This document shows, one piece after another, positions 1 through 13,099 of a stretch of 64,000 bases of DNA. Position 1 is the first letter of the stretch. Each line of letters opens with the position of its first letter. Both the position numbers and the translations under genes were made by a program. Below the pieces are notes generated by a model, which saw nothing but the letters and a program-made list of their open reading frames with translations, was not told the DNA's origin and made no database searches. The stretch is from Stichopus chloronotus (lineage: Eukaryota > Echinodermata > Holothuroidea > Aspidochirotida > Stichopodidae): the NCBI GenBank assembly GCA_021234535.1, contig SFZH01000008.1, forward strand, positions 4,650,001 to 4,714,000, in the 5' to 3' direction.

Positions 1-943
1 TTTACAAAGCACAGACATCTGTGAATCCTTTATTTAAGCCCTAAAGAAGGGATTCTGCAAATTTCCGTATTAAAGGCTTATCGCATCTATGCCCCTTTCA
101 AGTCCACCACCCAACACTGACAGCATACCCAGGAGGGGCTGCTAGAGTCTAGTCATCACTGGTAAGAATACCAACTGACTTAAAGCTTGTTCCCATGGAC
201 TCACTCTTGTTCCACTTATTCAGGCTGTCCGAGTAACTCCCCTTTTTCCGGGTAGGAACACATCAAGCCCAACCTTGATTAAGCCCCTTATTTCTGCCAG
301 GGTTAGAGCAGCTTTGCCAGAGCTAAACTTAATGAGCCGTGAATAATTTTCCCACAGGACGTAAACCTATACCAACACCTTCTTTCCAACATATGGTTAT
401 TATTAGCCTTCTCCGGTTTTTGTGTAAAAAGGTTAAAATATCATGCATAAATCAATCATGTAACACAATGTTAACACACAGGCACACGCACACACACGCA
501 TACACACACACGTATGCATAATTACAAAGGTTACGATTGTCATCGAAACCAACAATTCTGCTATCCAGTCAAATCACTACTTGTTCAAAACTTATGGATA
601 AAAACATGTGTCCAAAGTGAAAAGAAATTAAATCAGTTTTATCCTACTTGTGAAACTGATATGGTGATGGTGGGGACGTTCCCGGAAAATTAACAACCGA
701 ATTCAAACTGCTGCTGCTTGAAGCTATTTTTTCACAGCAGAAGTTTATTTCACACAAATACAACCTACACATCATACAGTAATAAAATACAATACACACA
801 TTACAAAACGATATGGATGCAATATACAAATGCAACAAACATGATTAAATGCACCAGACATTACTTTATGATTGCATTTATTAACTGCAAACATTGTACA
901 ATTCTTGAAAGTAACATGCAGATCATGCAATTGTTTTACTCAC
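1..943. other. Intron, left edge of window
   Basis: This is presumed intron of the CFAP74-like gene. It holds a CA-rich microsatellite at about 474-516. No exon or recognisable element was found in the rest. Confidence 0.4.
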
Positions 944-1134
944 ACTATTAGAATCCCCATCAGAGAACCTCAATTCAAAGTCAACATCTACTTTGCCTGG
1001 TAGCGTAGGTTGGTAAATAATCTCTAATTTAACAGATCCAAATGGCCCAATCTCTCCTTCTGACACTCCACCAACAGTCATACCATCAAGATCTGCAGTA
1101 TTGTCCCCTTTATGACTGACCTCTGCATCTTCAC
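944..1134 (-). CDS. CFAP74: CFAP74-like exon 10 of window (end of second ASH domain)
   Basis: This 191-bp exon enters in phase 1 and ends in phase 0. It encodes GEDAEVSHKGDNTADLDGM, then GEIGPFGSVKLEIIYQPTLP, then GKVDVDFELRFSDGDSNS. The acceptor is CCTACCTACAG and the donor is AATAGT followed by GTGAGT. A donor two bases earlier in transcription is possible but breaks phase. GxIGPFxSVKLEIIYxPxxPGxVxxxFxLxFSD is a typical closing half of an ASH domain. The gene continues beyond the left edge of the window. Confidence 0.8.
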
Positions 1135-2850
1135 CTGTAGGTAGGTTCACAAAATGATTTTTTGCAGAAACTTCTGCCCTAAATGAGGGTGAGTTCAGTT
1201 CCGGTTTTTTATGTTGTGAATAATGACGGTCTCCCAGGAGACTGGTCTTAAAGGAGGATAGGAAATTGTGAAATACATCTTACATACCTTTTTGTACTTT
1301 CTTTCTCCAAATTGAGTAGGAGCATACCTATGTATGAGATTTGTGGTTAAAAAATGATCTGCTAATGACAAATTCTGGTAGAGAGCACCCAAGGAGAGAA
1401 AAAAAAAAAACAGTTTACCTTTAAATTTTTCTCATGTCGATGCCCACAACATAATATTCATGAGTACGTGTTTCATTTCCCTCCCTACCTTTGCAGCATG
1501 AATGTTGTTGGTTGAAGGCCATCAGTGTCTACCTGCAGAGTCCAGGTAAACATTGATAACCTTCAACCAAACAACACTCCATGTTCAAGCTAAAGGGAGG
1601 CATAAAAGACATACTCATGAATATTATCTTGCAGGCTTCAACAAAAAAATTTTAAACAATAGCGGTTTTTTCTCTCTACTGGGGCACTTTGTAAAAGAAT
1701 TTGTCATAGGAATATCATTTTTACCACAAATCTGTTAAAAGCATAAGTGCTTCTACTCGATTTGGAGAAGGAAAGTGCAAAAAGTCATTTAAGGTGTATT
1801 TCAGAACTGCCTACGCTCATTTAATTTACGATTTACCTTGCTCACTTTCAATGTCCTAGGACAGGATTTTGTGCTAACATCAAATTCTAAATATGAAACA
1901 TAACACCATAACGAGTGTGAAAAGTCTCTCTGACAAAGGATATGTATTTTTGAGATTACACATTTAGTTTCTGTTGACCCCACATCAACGTTTACCTTCA
2001 CCAACAAAAAATAGGATCTTGTATTAAACATGATGAAGCAACATAATAGATTTCAGATTTTTTGTAAGCAAATATCCAGGGTTTGTACTCCTTCAGGAAA
2101 ATGAAATCTCATGACTTTTCCTCCACAAAAATCTCATGACATTTACCTATAACATTTCATGACTAAACATATGAAAATTTGATCAATGAATAATGGAGCA
2201 ACCATCATAATAGACAATTAATGTTTTTAACCCATGAAAAATTAGAAGTCTGTTCTTAAGTTCATGAACTTTCCACAACTTCTGTCACTTTTACAAAATT
2301 TCATAACTTTTCAAGGCTTATAAAGTGAAAAGAAAATTCCATGACTTTTCCCAGCTACAGGAAAACTGATAACTCAAAATGTCAATATTGCAACATTTGC
2401 AGTATTGTATTACTGCTTACCCCCAAATGAGCTCTGATCTGCACAAATCTTATGCAAGAAGATGGAGCAATATTTTCTTACTCTACTATGCCAATATAGT
2501 GTAACTGAATATCAAGGCACAGGGACTTTAAAATGATTGCCTGAGCATGTGAAAGGTAAAACATTAAAATTTCATGCCTAAAAAGTAGTATGTCTTTTAT
2601 TGCACCATTCAGACACTTTGGGAAAATAACTAGGTTCCAGTGGATAAATTCTGCCAAAAAATTTCAAATTCTTCTGACATAACGAGCAAAACTGTTAGAT
2701 CAGATAGGGTAGTGACTGACAGTTTTTATTCAACTTAATGGTGCCCTTCTTTGAAAAAGCCAATGGTAAATTAAATACTAGTGATGACGACTCAGTTGGT
2801 TTAATATAGCTGATTGCTGACATCATGATGAGGTGATCAGTTTGTAGTTG
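1135..2850. other. Intron without recognised elements
   Basis: AT-rich intronic sequence of the CFAP74-like gene between the exons at 4767-4889 and 944-1134. I see no coding segment and no clear repeat. Confidence 0.35.
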
Positions 2851-2869
2851 ACACTACCTTAATTAAGTG

Positions 2870-3281
2870 CTACCAATGACAACACTTTGAAGTTCCAGCA
2901 ACATTCTGTTGCCGAGATATGTCCCTTTGACTGGTTTTCATACTTTAAGCTCTGGTGACCTCAAATGACCTTTGACCCCATGAAAAACAATAGGGGTTAA
3001 CTACTCACAATAAACTATCAGCACAGTAACTTTGAAGTTAAAAGCACGTTTCCCTTCTTGACTTCCATGAAATACAATAAGGACCATCTGTTCACAATGG
3101 ACTACCAGTATACCAACTTTGAAGTTCGAGCACCTTTCCCTTCTTGAGATATCATGTTTACAAGCCAGGGCAGGGCGCCACATACACACATGCACACACA
3201 CACATGCACACACACACACACACAAACACACACAAGCCATCACCATCATATAGATTCCTTGCCTGCCTTTGGCAAGGAATC
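2870..3281 (+). repeat. Short monomer array with CA microsatellite and terminal hairpin
   Basis: Degenerate copies of a roughly 130-145 bp monomer carry TGACCTTTGACC-like sites and the phrase TTGAGATATCATGTTTACA. A CA microsatellite follows at about 3178-3236. The end is a perfect hairpin: GATTCCTTGCC at 3253-3263, a 7-nt loop, and GGCAAGGAATC at 3271-3281. This order (monomers, microsatellite, 3' hairpin) recurs at 35.6 kb and, less perfectly, at 11.0 and 22.2 kb. It resembles Helentron-associated non-autonomous elements. Confidence 0.6.
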
Positions 3282-3359
3282 AAAAACTGAAGATCAAACA
3301 AAATGTTATCCTATGGGATTTTTTTCTTTTTTTGGCAAACTGCAATTGCTCTAAAGTTT

Positions 3360-4390
3360 CAAAGGTCTCTAATGAACACATGACCTTTGACCATGACCAA
3401 AAACAACAGGGAACTCGTACTTAATATGATGAAGCCATATGCTAACAATGAGATATACAATAAGTATCTATCTGAATATATTGACGTTACAAGAGGTAGG
3501 TTTTTCAAGTTTTGACAACTGCAGACCACAAATAGCTTTTAACCTTCTCTAAAATGTTGGAAAATTGTTTATACAGAATATTACACTTATTAAACACCTA
3601 CATGAAAACTTCCTTATGAATGGGTGCTGCAGATATTAACATTTGAAGGTTTTCAAATTTGTACCTCTCCTGACTCCACATGACCTTTGGTCCATACCAA
3701 AAACAATAGGTATCTTGTATTCAAAATGCTAAGGCCACATGGAAAAAGCCAGTGCTGCTTTCAGTACCTATCAGAAGTGATCGAAGTCACAAGCAAGGGT
3801 GTCACATACACACAGGCCAAACTTGGCGGCCTTGTGCAAGAAACCAACGGAGAGAAACCCAAACAATAGGCTTCTAGAAGTCAATGTGATACATGATCAA
3901 CAAGTTACCAAAAATGACTATTAGCCATACCTATAAACAATTGTACTCAATGTGGTGCATTTAAACATGTGACCTAAGCAGATTATTAGCCTCAACAACT
4001 GGCACTTGGCATCAATGTGATACATTAATAGGTGACATGTAATTATCACTGGCAATAGCTTGAGCAACAGCCTCATTGAAGTCAAAGTGATGTGCCAATT
4101 GGTGACCTTCATGCACTAACCTAAACAATTAGCATATGATGTCAAAACGATATATTAATATGTAACCTAAAATGACAATAAACATCCATAACAGGTTCAC
4201 TGAAGTCAAAGTTGTAGATCAACAGGTGACCTTAATGACCATTAGCCTCAACAAGTCAATCTGATAGAAAGCAAACATTACAATTAGCCTCAAAAAGAAG
4301 CATTTCGAAGTCAATGTAATACATTATTATAGGTGAATGTCAGTGACCATAACTCTCAAACAACAGATTTCTTGCAGTGATACATCAACA
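3360..4390 (+). repeat. Diverged tandem monomers, TGACCT-containing
   Basis: This stretch repeats phrases such as GACCTTTGACCATGACC, AAAACAACAGG/AAAACAATAGG, and GTGATACATTAATAGGTGAC. From about 3900 to 4350 the unit becomes shorter, with GATACAT..AGGTGACC..GACAATTAGCCT recurring. It is probably a decayed extension of the array family seen just upstream. No coding sequence. Confidence 0.45.
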
Positions 4391-4766
4391 TACTAATTAT
4401 TAGATTTGCTCTATTACTTTCCTTTTGGTGAGAAAAACAACACAATATTAAATTTGATTATTATTTAACCACAAAGATCTTTTACAATATTTGAATTCAA
4501 CTACAGAAGTGGGTTTTCCTTCTTCATGTGATGCATCAACCTAACAAATATGAAATCTAACCAACCTTACCATCATGAGGTAAAGTATATCCCAAAGGCA
4601 CAAAAAAACACACAAACTTTGTTGCATACTTGTATTTATTGTCACTATGAGAAGCTCATGCACTTTGAAAAAATAGATCAATTTCTTCTGATCAATAAGT
4701 CAATAATAATGTATAAGGTGCGATACTTAAAATTCATTTGAGGACAAAGAGCAAGTGGGAGATTAC

Positions 4767-4889
4767 CTTCTTCTTCGTCATGTGGTGGTTCTGCCAAATC
4801 TAGTCTCTGGTCCACTGGATCTGTTGTTTCAACTAATGCTTCCTGCTTCAGAGGTTCTGATTCTGCCTCCTCTAATTGTTTGGCCATGC
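4767..4889 (-). CDS. CFAP74: CFAP74-like exon 9 of window (acidic linker)
   Basis: This 123-bp exon runs phase 1 to phase 1. It encodes GMAKQLEEAESEPLKQEALV and then an acidic stretch ending LAEPPHDEEEG. The acceptor is AAATTCAG and the donor is GAAGAAG followed by GTAATC. It sits only 223 bp downstream of exon 8. Together they form a basic-then-acidic insertion of about 75 residues within the second ASH domain. Confidence 0.65.
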
Positions 4890-5112
4890 CTGAATTTATG
4901 AAAATAATTTAAGCATTTAATTTTCTTATCATTCAACATATCTGCAGATTTGTTATGACACCATATTTCACATACTATCCACAAAACAATGACAAGGTTA
5001 AAAATAGCTTCTAATACTAAATTTACATTTAACATAGACCAGATAATGTACTTCATTTGGCCATTTCAAGAGCCAAAACGCATGTGTGCATAAATATTTT
5101 TATTGGTATTAC

Positions 5113-5212
5113 CATCTCTCTTCTTTGGTTTCCTGTCTGTCTTTCCTTTTCCCTTTGCTTTGACATTTTTTGCTGATGTTGTCTGTGGTTTTATACTTTC
5201 ATCTGCTGTAGT
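5113..5212 (-). CDS. CFAP74: CFAP74-like exon 8 of window (basic linker)
   Basis: This 100-bp exon runs phase 0 to phase 1. It encodes TTADESIKPQTTSAKNVK followed by AKGKGKTDRKPKKRD. The acceptor is TTTTGGCAG and the donor is AGAGATG followed by GTAATA. It is a lysine-rich, low-complexity segment lying between the strands of the second ASH domain. It looks like an intradomain linker; function is unknown. Confidence 0.65.
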
Positions 5213-8200
5213 CTGCCAAAATAAAGAAAATGTTGTCGAAGGGAGCAAAAAGACAAACTGACTATTCTGGCTTCAAGGTCTCCTCTAAACACCCTTACAA
5301 ACAAAATCAGAGGAAGTTACAATTAGTAACAAATTCAATTTAATAGTCAACGTATAGAATGATTACCACAGGCATGGCATTAAGAACAATGGAGCATACT
5401 GGTCTCGGTAGACAATATCACCAAGTTATTACTTTAACAAAACTTTAAATTTAAAAAATCATTCATGACATCAGATGTCAGGTTGTTACAACAACAAATA
5501 CATAGTAATAGCATTACCTGCATGTACTATTCAAAACATTGAATTTTCTGTATGGGATTAAGTAAACAAGGCAGCAACTTAAGTAAGTGTATATTTGATC
5601 AAAAGGTTACAAAAGTAACTTAACCTTACCATGCGTCACAATCTCACTTTAGACTGTAGTTCTGGTATACCTCAAAGCTGGTGCTAGTTTTACTAATCTT
5701 ATCAAATATATGGTAAAAATATCACATGTATTTGCTTTTAATCTAGACATAATAAAGTTAAAATGTTTTCAGAATAGCTACTACAAGTAATCCAACGATT
5801 TTCAAATCTCATCTCTTTTTATTCATGTTCCAAAGTTGGGACTATTTGTTCTTGTACTTACACAAATAGAGACATACAATGATAAAATAAAAAAAATTAT
5901 TTTTGCTCCTTATATCCACATCTGTACTACAGTATCTCTAGAGCATATCAACCAAGCTTTCTACATCTCTGATTTCCTATCCAATGAGACACAGTATTAT
6001 AACCTGTGTAAACACATTTGTCTGGCTGACTGCAGAGTGAGCTATATGGAATAACATCATTGTCCATGCATCAGAAGGACACTAGCCCAGTATGCTTGTG
6101 TGCACACATCTTCCATAAACACACTGGATTACATACTGTGCAAGATAAAGCACTTTATGGATGAGAATATATTGAACAAGTGCACAGCATGCTATGCAGA
6201 GCCAAAACAACTGCTTCTTTGTGACAGTCTCACACATTATGTTTGAAGATTAAGTTCTTCCGATTAAGAACACACCCGATTGGGAAAGTATTTCTGTACT
6301 TTCATATCAAGCTTTGTAGCACTTGTAGTGTCAGTATGAGCAGTGTGAATTAACACTTAACCAAGCTCAAGCATTAACAAGAGGATAAAGCATGATGAGG
6401 GATTTATGCAAGCAATGTGAAAGTACACAGTCCAAGTGCATTTAGTAATAGCAATAACCTCTGAGGATGCATTATCCTACCTTTACTGCACAGGTCCAGT
6501 GCTGATTAACCTTGTTATTCAGATTTTGGTGAAAAAGCATCATAACATAAGAGGACAAAACACTGTCGCTCTACGGCTTTATTGTATTCATCTGCCAGTG
6601 ACTTAACCCTTAAATTACCATTTGTTCACCCAAGAATAAACCATGGTCATCTGGCTGTAATGGGCCAATAGGAGTTGAGGATTCTTACTATGTATGAATG
6701 AATAACATGTTTATTCATGTTTCTATGAGATATACATGATACAAACTGCTTGTTAATTTTAGTGCCTTAACGCATTGTAGGGAGAGACAGTATAGAATGG
6801 ACCATACAGTAGAAATTGTCCCAACTGGCTGTATAACCAGAAATGCACAAGTGGATTGTACTCTTATTCTTATATACAACTGGTTATTATTTCAGTGCAT
6901 TTCATAATATTAGGATGGCAATGCTCAAATCAGATTCCCATTATTTTCAAATTTTATTGCTGGTGCAGCAGGAAATTTCCCCCTCTGAAAATTTTTCCCT
7001 CTAACAATATTGTCCCCAGGTGAAAAATTTTTTTGGAAATACTCCCTCCCACTCTGAAATTTTCTCCCTCCATACATTTCAATTTACTCTTCAATCTTTC
7101 ATAATGTAAACTTCATAGTTATCATTGGTAATGTTCTAACTTAATACTAGAAATAACTAAACATATCTTGAGATATTTTTTAGAGTACCCTATATCCAAA
7201 CAGAAAAGCAGTCAATTCCTCCACAAGGGGAAAATTTTCAGGAGAGAAAAAATTCCTGCTACACCAGTCAGGAGCTAGCCATTTAAGGCTGCATGCCAGT
7301 TGGCAAGAGCTACTGCCACTTTCCCCTAACTGGAGCCAATCGATACCACCAACATCCACCTGTAAGTTTAAGAACTTTCCAGATGTTCTTCTTAAGATGT
7401 TTACATTCTGTACCTTGCTAGGCAAAAATAAAGGAAATGTTATCCAGATCTGTGAAATCCCCCTCGAAGCAAATGTCACAATAGTCAATCAGTCAGGCAG
7501 TGTGTGTTACTTATGTTTTCTTCAATGTTTCCAAAATGCACATCAGTGTGTGAGTGTAGTTGCTTTGGAAGGTTTTTCACTACACACAATTTGCACGTTT
7601 TTGTCCTTGTGAATCAGAATGGCTTCCCAAAAAACCTTGGAGATGTCTTCTGATTTCTGGGAATCTGGAAATTTCTGGGGGTTTTCAGTATTTGAACTAC
7701 AGTGAAGTCAGATGAACTCTCACTTCCCCTAAATACAAAAAAAAACTCAAAAAGAAACAATTGGGTTCTCCAACTAAATACATAGGGCATATACATATCA
7801 GGAATGAGAACTTTCATAATTACCTTTCTCAAGACCCCAAGCTAACTAAAAACATACATACACACATACACATGCATACAATTATGACTGCAAAAGTTTT
7901 TCTTCATGTTAAGATAAAAAACTAAATCATGTACAACTCTCAAGTGCACTAACAAGAAATCATGTTGCTTGTAAATGGTAGTGTTGCACCGGGTCCAAAA
8001 TTGGGAGGGGTACCTGACTTCCAAAGTCAATAGGGTTACTATCAATATGACTTGCATTACGCTTCCAGTCATAATCCAACAATTTTCTTTCCAAGTTAAT
8101 ACAACAATCTTACATCTAGGCATGACAATGAAGTCGTTCTTAGATGTACAGTGAAGTTTTCAACACACACAGAGTCAGTCAGATACGTAATGCAAATACT

Positions 8201-9480
8201 AGTAAACGGGTTATTTTGAGGCACACACACACTTTCAACTTGAAAGGAATACTGTACAGCAGTGCTAATAGTTTAAGGCTAGAAGTAAGCCATCTGAAAT
8301 GGACCTTCTACATTGTGTTAGACCTACAGAAGTAGAAACTGGAAATGGGAGCACAGTGAATACTTGTGTTTTTCTTAAGTTCACTGCCACTTACTTATGT
8401 AGTGTGTTTGAATAAGGAACAAAATAAGATGTACATCATCAGAGTGAATGATTTAAGTATGTGTGGCAAATAGTAGTTAAGGGTCTGTTTAAAATACCTG
8501 TTTGTGTGGTGCACATGACCACAGTGCATATTGTGTGTGTTATGCTTCAGAACCTTGAGCATTTCGTCGTTGCCTCATTTTATATTATTTTTAAGGTGCA
8601 ACTTTTCATCTTTTTTTACATACCACAAATGTAAATCTCAGCGTCTTTTATACTCAAGTCTTCTTTCACTTAGAGGTAAAATTAGCAAAAGGTAAGATAA
8701 GCAGTTCTTACAAATCAATGTTTGAATGGTTAATCATCAAGCCATTTTGATTAGCAGATGTTACAAAATCATTGCAGAGTGAACATTAGTTGAAAAATTA
8801 ACTCACTCAAGAATAAACCATGAAGCAATATTGTGGCTTTCACTTAAAAAAATCAAGAGCTAATTCAATTTTTCATGTAGGGTCAGAAAAAAATCCAATT
8901 TGCAACAATTGTGCACAAATCAGGAAATCATATTACAACTAAGCTTTCATGTTTAGCAAATTGCATTGCAACCTAGATATTTTGTCACTGGCATCAAACT
9001 GTGAAACTCCTTACATTCAAAATTTGTGACCAGTGCAGACCTATGTTAAACCTTTAGTAACACATACCTGGATAATTTATTGATCTTTATTTTTTCAAAT
9101 CATTCATTTGTGGAGTTATTTTTTTTTTCAGCATATGTTACTTCTTTCATTTACTGATTCTGATATTCTGTTAGGGACACAGTTACTAAAACCCACAAAG
9201 GTGTTAGTTCTGACAGCTTTCTTCATGACAGCATTATCTGCTCTTTCATATGATTTCCATGCTATACACACATTTATGAATGAAATGAACTATCCCACCT
9301 TCATTGAAGTCTAAAATAAACATGAATGCAGAAATGCACTGTGGTTTTGATGATGGGTATTAAACTTTTAAAGTGAAGTTTGGGCTTTGTCATCAAAACA
9401 TGAGTGCAATGTATTTAACACTAACACTTAATGTGCAGAAAATAGCATTCTTGAAGTAACCAATAGGACCTTAAAGAAGA
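5213..9480. other. Intron, mostly unique AT-rich sequence
   Basis: This part of the 6.4-kb intron holds a foldback repeat around 6380-6500 (listed separately), a CATACA-rich patch at about 7853-7880, and otherwise nothing I can assign. Short open frames here lack splice support and family motifs. Confidence 0.35.
6381..6504. repeat. Foldback repeat, copy 1
   Basis: An arm beginning GAGGATAAAGCATGATGAG at 6381 faces its inverted partner CCTCTGAGGATGCATTATCC at 6458-6477. The right arm continues to about 6504 with TACTGCACAGGTCCAGTGCTG. The same right-arm sequence recurs in the foldback at 32.9 kb, so this is a dispersed inverted-repeat element. The left arm here is more diverged. Confidence 0.5.
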
Positions 9481-9484
9481 AAGT

Positions 9485-11030
9485 AAAAGGACATTGTGAT
9501 TCCTTGCCAATGTTTATGAAGAACAAAGAATAACCAACATATCAACTTTTTGGAACTTCGATCACCTTGCCTTCCTTGAGATACCATGTCTACAAGGTTT
9601 TCAAACTACTATTCTAACTGACCTCATTTGACTTTTGACCATCATAACAAATGATAGAGATCATAAAAAATGATACATTTTACTTTTAGTGCTACTGAAC
9701 AGATTGTTCATTCTTTTGTTACATCTCATATTTACATGGCCAATTGATCGCTGTATGGTCTTCCAAAGGCACGACTCCAAAAACTTCAAAGTATTCAGAG
9801 CACTGGTGCAAGAATAGTTACTCTTTCCAAGAAATCATGTCATATTACTCGTATCTTGACGCACTTGCATTGGTTACCCGTATCACACAGAATTACATAC
9901 AAAATTTTACTTATTGTGAACAAGTCTCTGAATGACTAAGTGCCTTGCTATCTATCTGACTTGTTGACCCTCTATATTCCTTCTTGTGAGTTAAGATCAA
10001 AATCCATATTTCTGTTGACTGAATACATGTCTAATCATGCATGGTAGGGAAAGATCATTTGTTTTGGCTCCTCCAAGACTTTGGAACAATTTACCTTTTG
10101 GTGTTCATTTCTCAGGGTCATTTGACATTTTTAAGAAAAGGTTGAAAACTTAACTTATGCATACTGCAACTTTGCTCTAATTCTTTGTTGTAAATATTCT
10201 TGACTTCCTACTTTGGCTTTTTCTATTCTCCTGTTTTTGTAAAGCATCATGAGCACTTTGATGGATTTGGTGCATTATTATTATTATTAATAATAATGGA
10301 CAACCTATACACTAAGTTGAAAGCATCAGCAACTTTTCTTCTGGATACACAGTGTTTCTACAAGGTTTGTAAACTATGACCTTAGCTGACCTCATGTGAT
10401 TTTTGACCTCCCACAAATATGACAGAGATCATCAACTCATCAAGAGCAATTAATGTTCAGAGTTTGAAGCTCCAGTAACTTTCAGCAGCTGAGACAGCTT
10501 ACTTAATGGCTCTTTTACTTAATGACTTATGATAGCTTACGTAATAGCTTACTTAATGGCTACTTAGTAGCTTACTTAATGGTCTTTGAGAGTTTCTCCT
10601 ACCTACATAATGACTTTGAAGTTAAAGCAACTTTCCCTCATTGATATACCATGTTAACAAAGTTTTCAAACTATGACCCCTACTGACATTGAGTGACCTT
10701 TAACCTCCCTAAAACATTACAGAAATCATCTACTAATCAGAAGCAACCAATGCTTAGAGTTTGAAGTTGCAGTAAGTTCCAGCAGCTGAGATATCCTACT
10801 TAATAGGTTTTCAGACTTCCCCCTCTAGTGACCTCAAATGACATTTTACCTACCTGTTAAAATAGGGATCATCTGCTCTTATGGACTACCTACACAACAA
10901 CTTTGAAGTTCAAGCAACTTTCACTCCTGAAATATCTGTTTACAAGCAAAGGCGTCACACACACACACGTGCACGCACCCGTACACACACACACCATCAC
11001 ATAGATTCCTTGCCTGCCTTCAACAAGGAA
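9485..11030 (+). repeat. Monomer array element with 5' GATTCCTTGCC end, interrupted by a LINE
   Basis: The 5' boundary is GTGATTCCTTGCCAATGTTT at about 9496. Near-identical text starts the copy at 20.04 kb. Monomers then carry phrases such as TTGAGATACCATGTCTACAAG and CATGTGATTTTTGACCTCCC. A CA microsatellite lies at about 10956-10993. The imperfect terminal hairpin at 11004-11031 matches the one at 3253-3281. A CR1/L2-like LINE fragment occupies 9690-10298 within it, so the array is older than that insertion. Confidence 0.6.
9690..10298 (+). mobile_element. 5'-truncated CR1/L2-like LINE, decayed
   Basis: Plus-strand reading, with stops and frameshifts, shows the end of a non-LTR reverse transcriptase: LYGLPKARLQKLQ, GARIVTLSKKSCHIT, LTHLHWLPVSHRI, YKILLIV, CYLSDLL and PSCELRSKS. 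These motifs (LYGLPK, ARIVT, LHWLPV) mark the RT C-terminal region in the CR1/L2/Crack group. The copy ends in a short ATT microsatellite at 10276-10298, as many members of this group do. It is severely 5'-truncated and not functional. Confidence 0.75.
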
Positions 11031-11600
11031 TAAAATATTATAAATTTCCATTTCTTAAAACTGATCATTTATAGATTTCTTGTTCTCCATTCTGTGCATC
11101 AGCATAAAATTTTAATCATCTGTTCTCAAAGGACATGCAATTAGACCACCAAGTGCAACAGGTTTCTTACAATGACTGTGCTTCAACTGAATGCCGTAGT
11201 TCCATTCTTAAGATGTTATCTCAGGTTTATGAATATGACACTAGATAGTCTCAAACAACTCTTGACGACAATCAAAAACCCAAGAGTTTTACTGAATATG
11301 GCAGATCTTATCACTAAACTCAAGATCAGAGGAGGCCTTCCCTTCTTTAGTAATTGTAGTATGAGTTCTCTCTAATGTGACCAAAGGTGACAAATATTAC
11401 CTTAAATCCCCACAAAAACAACTGTCATCTTGTTCAAATCTAGAATACTAAAGTACAAAATTAAGATCAATTAAAGCTTCCCTTCTCACCATGTTTACCA
11501 GACATTTGAAAGCCTAAACATACACACATGCAAAAACTCATCAAGAAAGCAAAGGTTAATTACAACCATCAATGAAACAACGATAGGACTCATTTCTTAC

Positions 11601-11650
11601 CATTCTACCCAATGAAGTTCCTGCGGACAAAACAGTGGGTTGCTTCATAC
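11601..11650 (-). CDS. CFAP74: CFAP74-like exon 7 of window (small exon)
   Basis: This 50-bp exon completes a split glycine codon (G|GT) and then encodes MKQPTVLSAGTSLGRM, ending in phase 0. The acceptor is CACTTTAG and the donor is AGAATG followed by GTAAG. Its support is the exact phase match on both sides (phase 1 in, phase 0 out) and good splice sites. The peptide itself is not diagnostic. Confidence 0.6.
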
Positions 11651-13090
11651 CTAAAGTGATAGAAGGAAACATTGAAACGTTAATCAAGATAGCAGATAGA
11701 TGTTAACGACTTGTTAAACTTTGGAAACCATTTCAATGTGTACTATCTACATTAGTTGCACTGTAACTGCAAAAATTTATCATTTGATGAAGCAAGCAGT
11801 AAAGACACAATGATAAACTAAGCTACTTACTTGACTGATGAAAACAAAGCATACATAATTACATGTAATATTACAACAACAAACCCACTGTTAGATGTTG
11901 AACTTCACGCTACAGAGAACAGCATGCAGCATGCATGGTCTTAATTATGTAGAGAGTAACGTATCACCTAAGATTCCGAAGCTGATAAGTGTAGTACAGG
12001 ACAGAAGGAAAATCCTTCCTGATACCCATACTACCGCAGGCTCATACATAAGGCAACATTGCAGCTACTTTGACAGTAACTTCTCCTCATGGACAGGATT
12101 ATTTGCTTCTTTGGTATCTTCTTCACATTATAGCACCAGTCTCTCCTCCTGGCTGTCACTATATCCTTTTTAGATCAATCTTTTGCTGCATTGTCAAATT
12201 GTAACATTAGACTCTGGGCAATAAATATTTTATGGGGCAACAACAATATTCGGATGCATATGTACAGGAAAGATATACAAAGGTCCGTGCTTTGCAAGTG
12301 AAGATAAACTCCTGACTTCACAAAGTACTTAGGAAATAAAGGCGCTTCAGAATGCAACATCAGGACAGTTTGGAACATATAGGTTTTCAGAAATCTCACT
12401 TTCTTTACTTTTTAAATAATTTCGACTGAGGGAGGGTTAATTCATTGGAGATATAAAAATACTCTGTGTCACAGAGGATAACTGGAGTTGCAAAGTGAGT
12501 CATGATACCTTGTTTTTAATGATGATACATTTTCACACCCACTTGCTCTATCAAACAACATACCAAGATCAATTATAATACCAGAAAAAAGATATTACTA
12601 TGAATAAAGTCAAGCTCCACGAAAATTTGTCTAAAATTTCAGAAACTGAACAGAGTATCCTCAAACAGTTGCACTATTAAACACATATCACATCATCAAA
12701 CTGGTTCACCTAAATATCATTGCAATTTGCAGTAAAATTTGGTTGGCCATTGACTGAATCTGTTAAAAGTATCACACCCTTCACATTAAAAATCTTCCTA
12801 GGATGACTCAGGATACAGTTGTTCATGCACATTCTTAGCTTATTTCAAGCTGATCAACGTACAAGGAATTCTCTTGCTGAAATTGCAAACTTTGTTGCGT
12901 TGCACTACTGTCATTTAGCAATCAACCCTGATCTTCACCCACAGAGCCACTTTCAATCACTTTCAAGCAACTCTAGCAGGCCAGGGGTTCAGTATCTTAC
13001 CTACACATCTGGCAGAACAAGTGCCCTGGCCTGGACATTCAGTACCAACCAAAAACCTATGCTTGTAGGGAGCAAGAAAGAGATTCAGAA
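11651..13090. other. Intron without recognised elements
   Basis: This intronic stretch separates exon 7 from the decayed DIRS copy. I see no exon, element end or other signal. A plus-strand open frame at 12819-13103 lacks any family motif. Confidence 0.35.
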
Positions 13091-13099
13091 GAGCCCTGT

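Noticed and set aside
3001..3249. Open frames rich in Cys-Val or His-Thr at CA microsatellites (also near 22.1, 35.6, 37.0 and 63.6 kb)
   Set aside because: They are translations of simple repeats and not genes.
7180..7488. 102-codon minus-strand open frame in the intron between exons 7 and 8
   Set aside because: No AG/GT pair gives an exon in phase with the host gene and no domain is recognisable.
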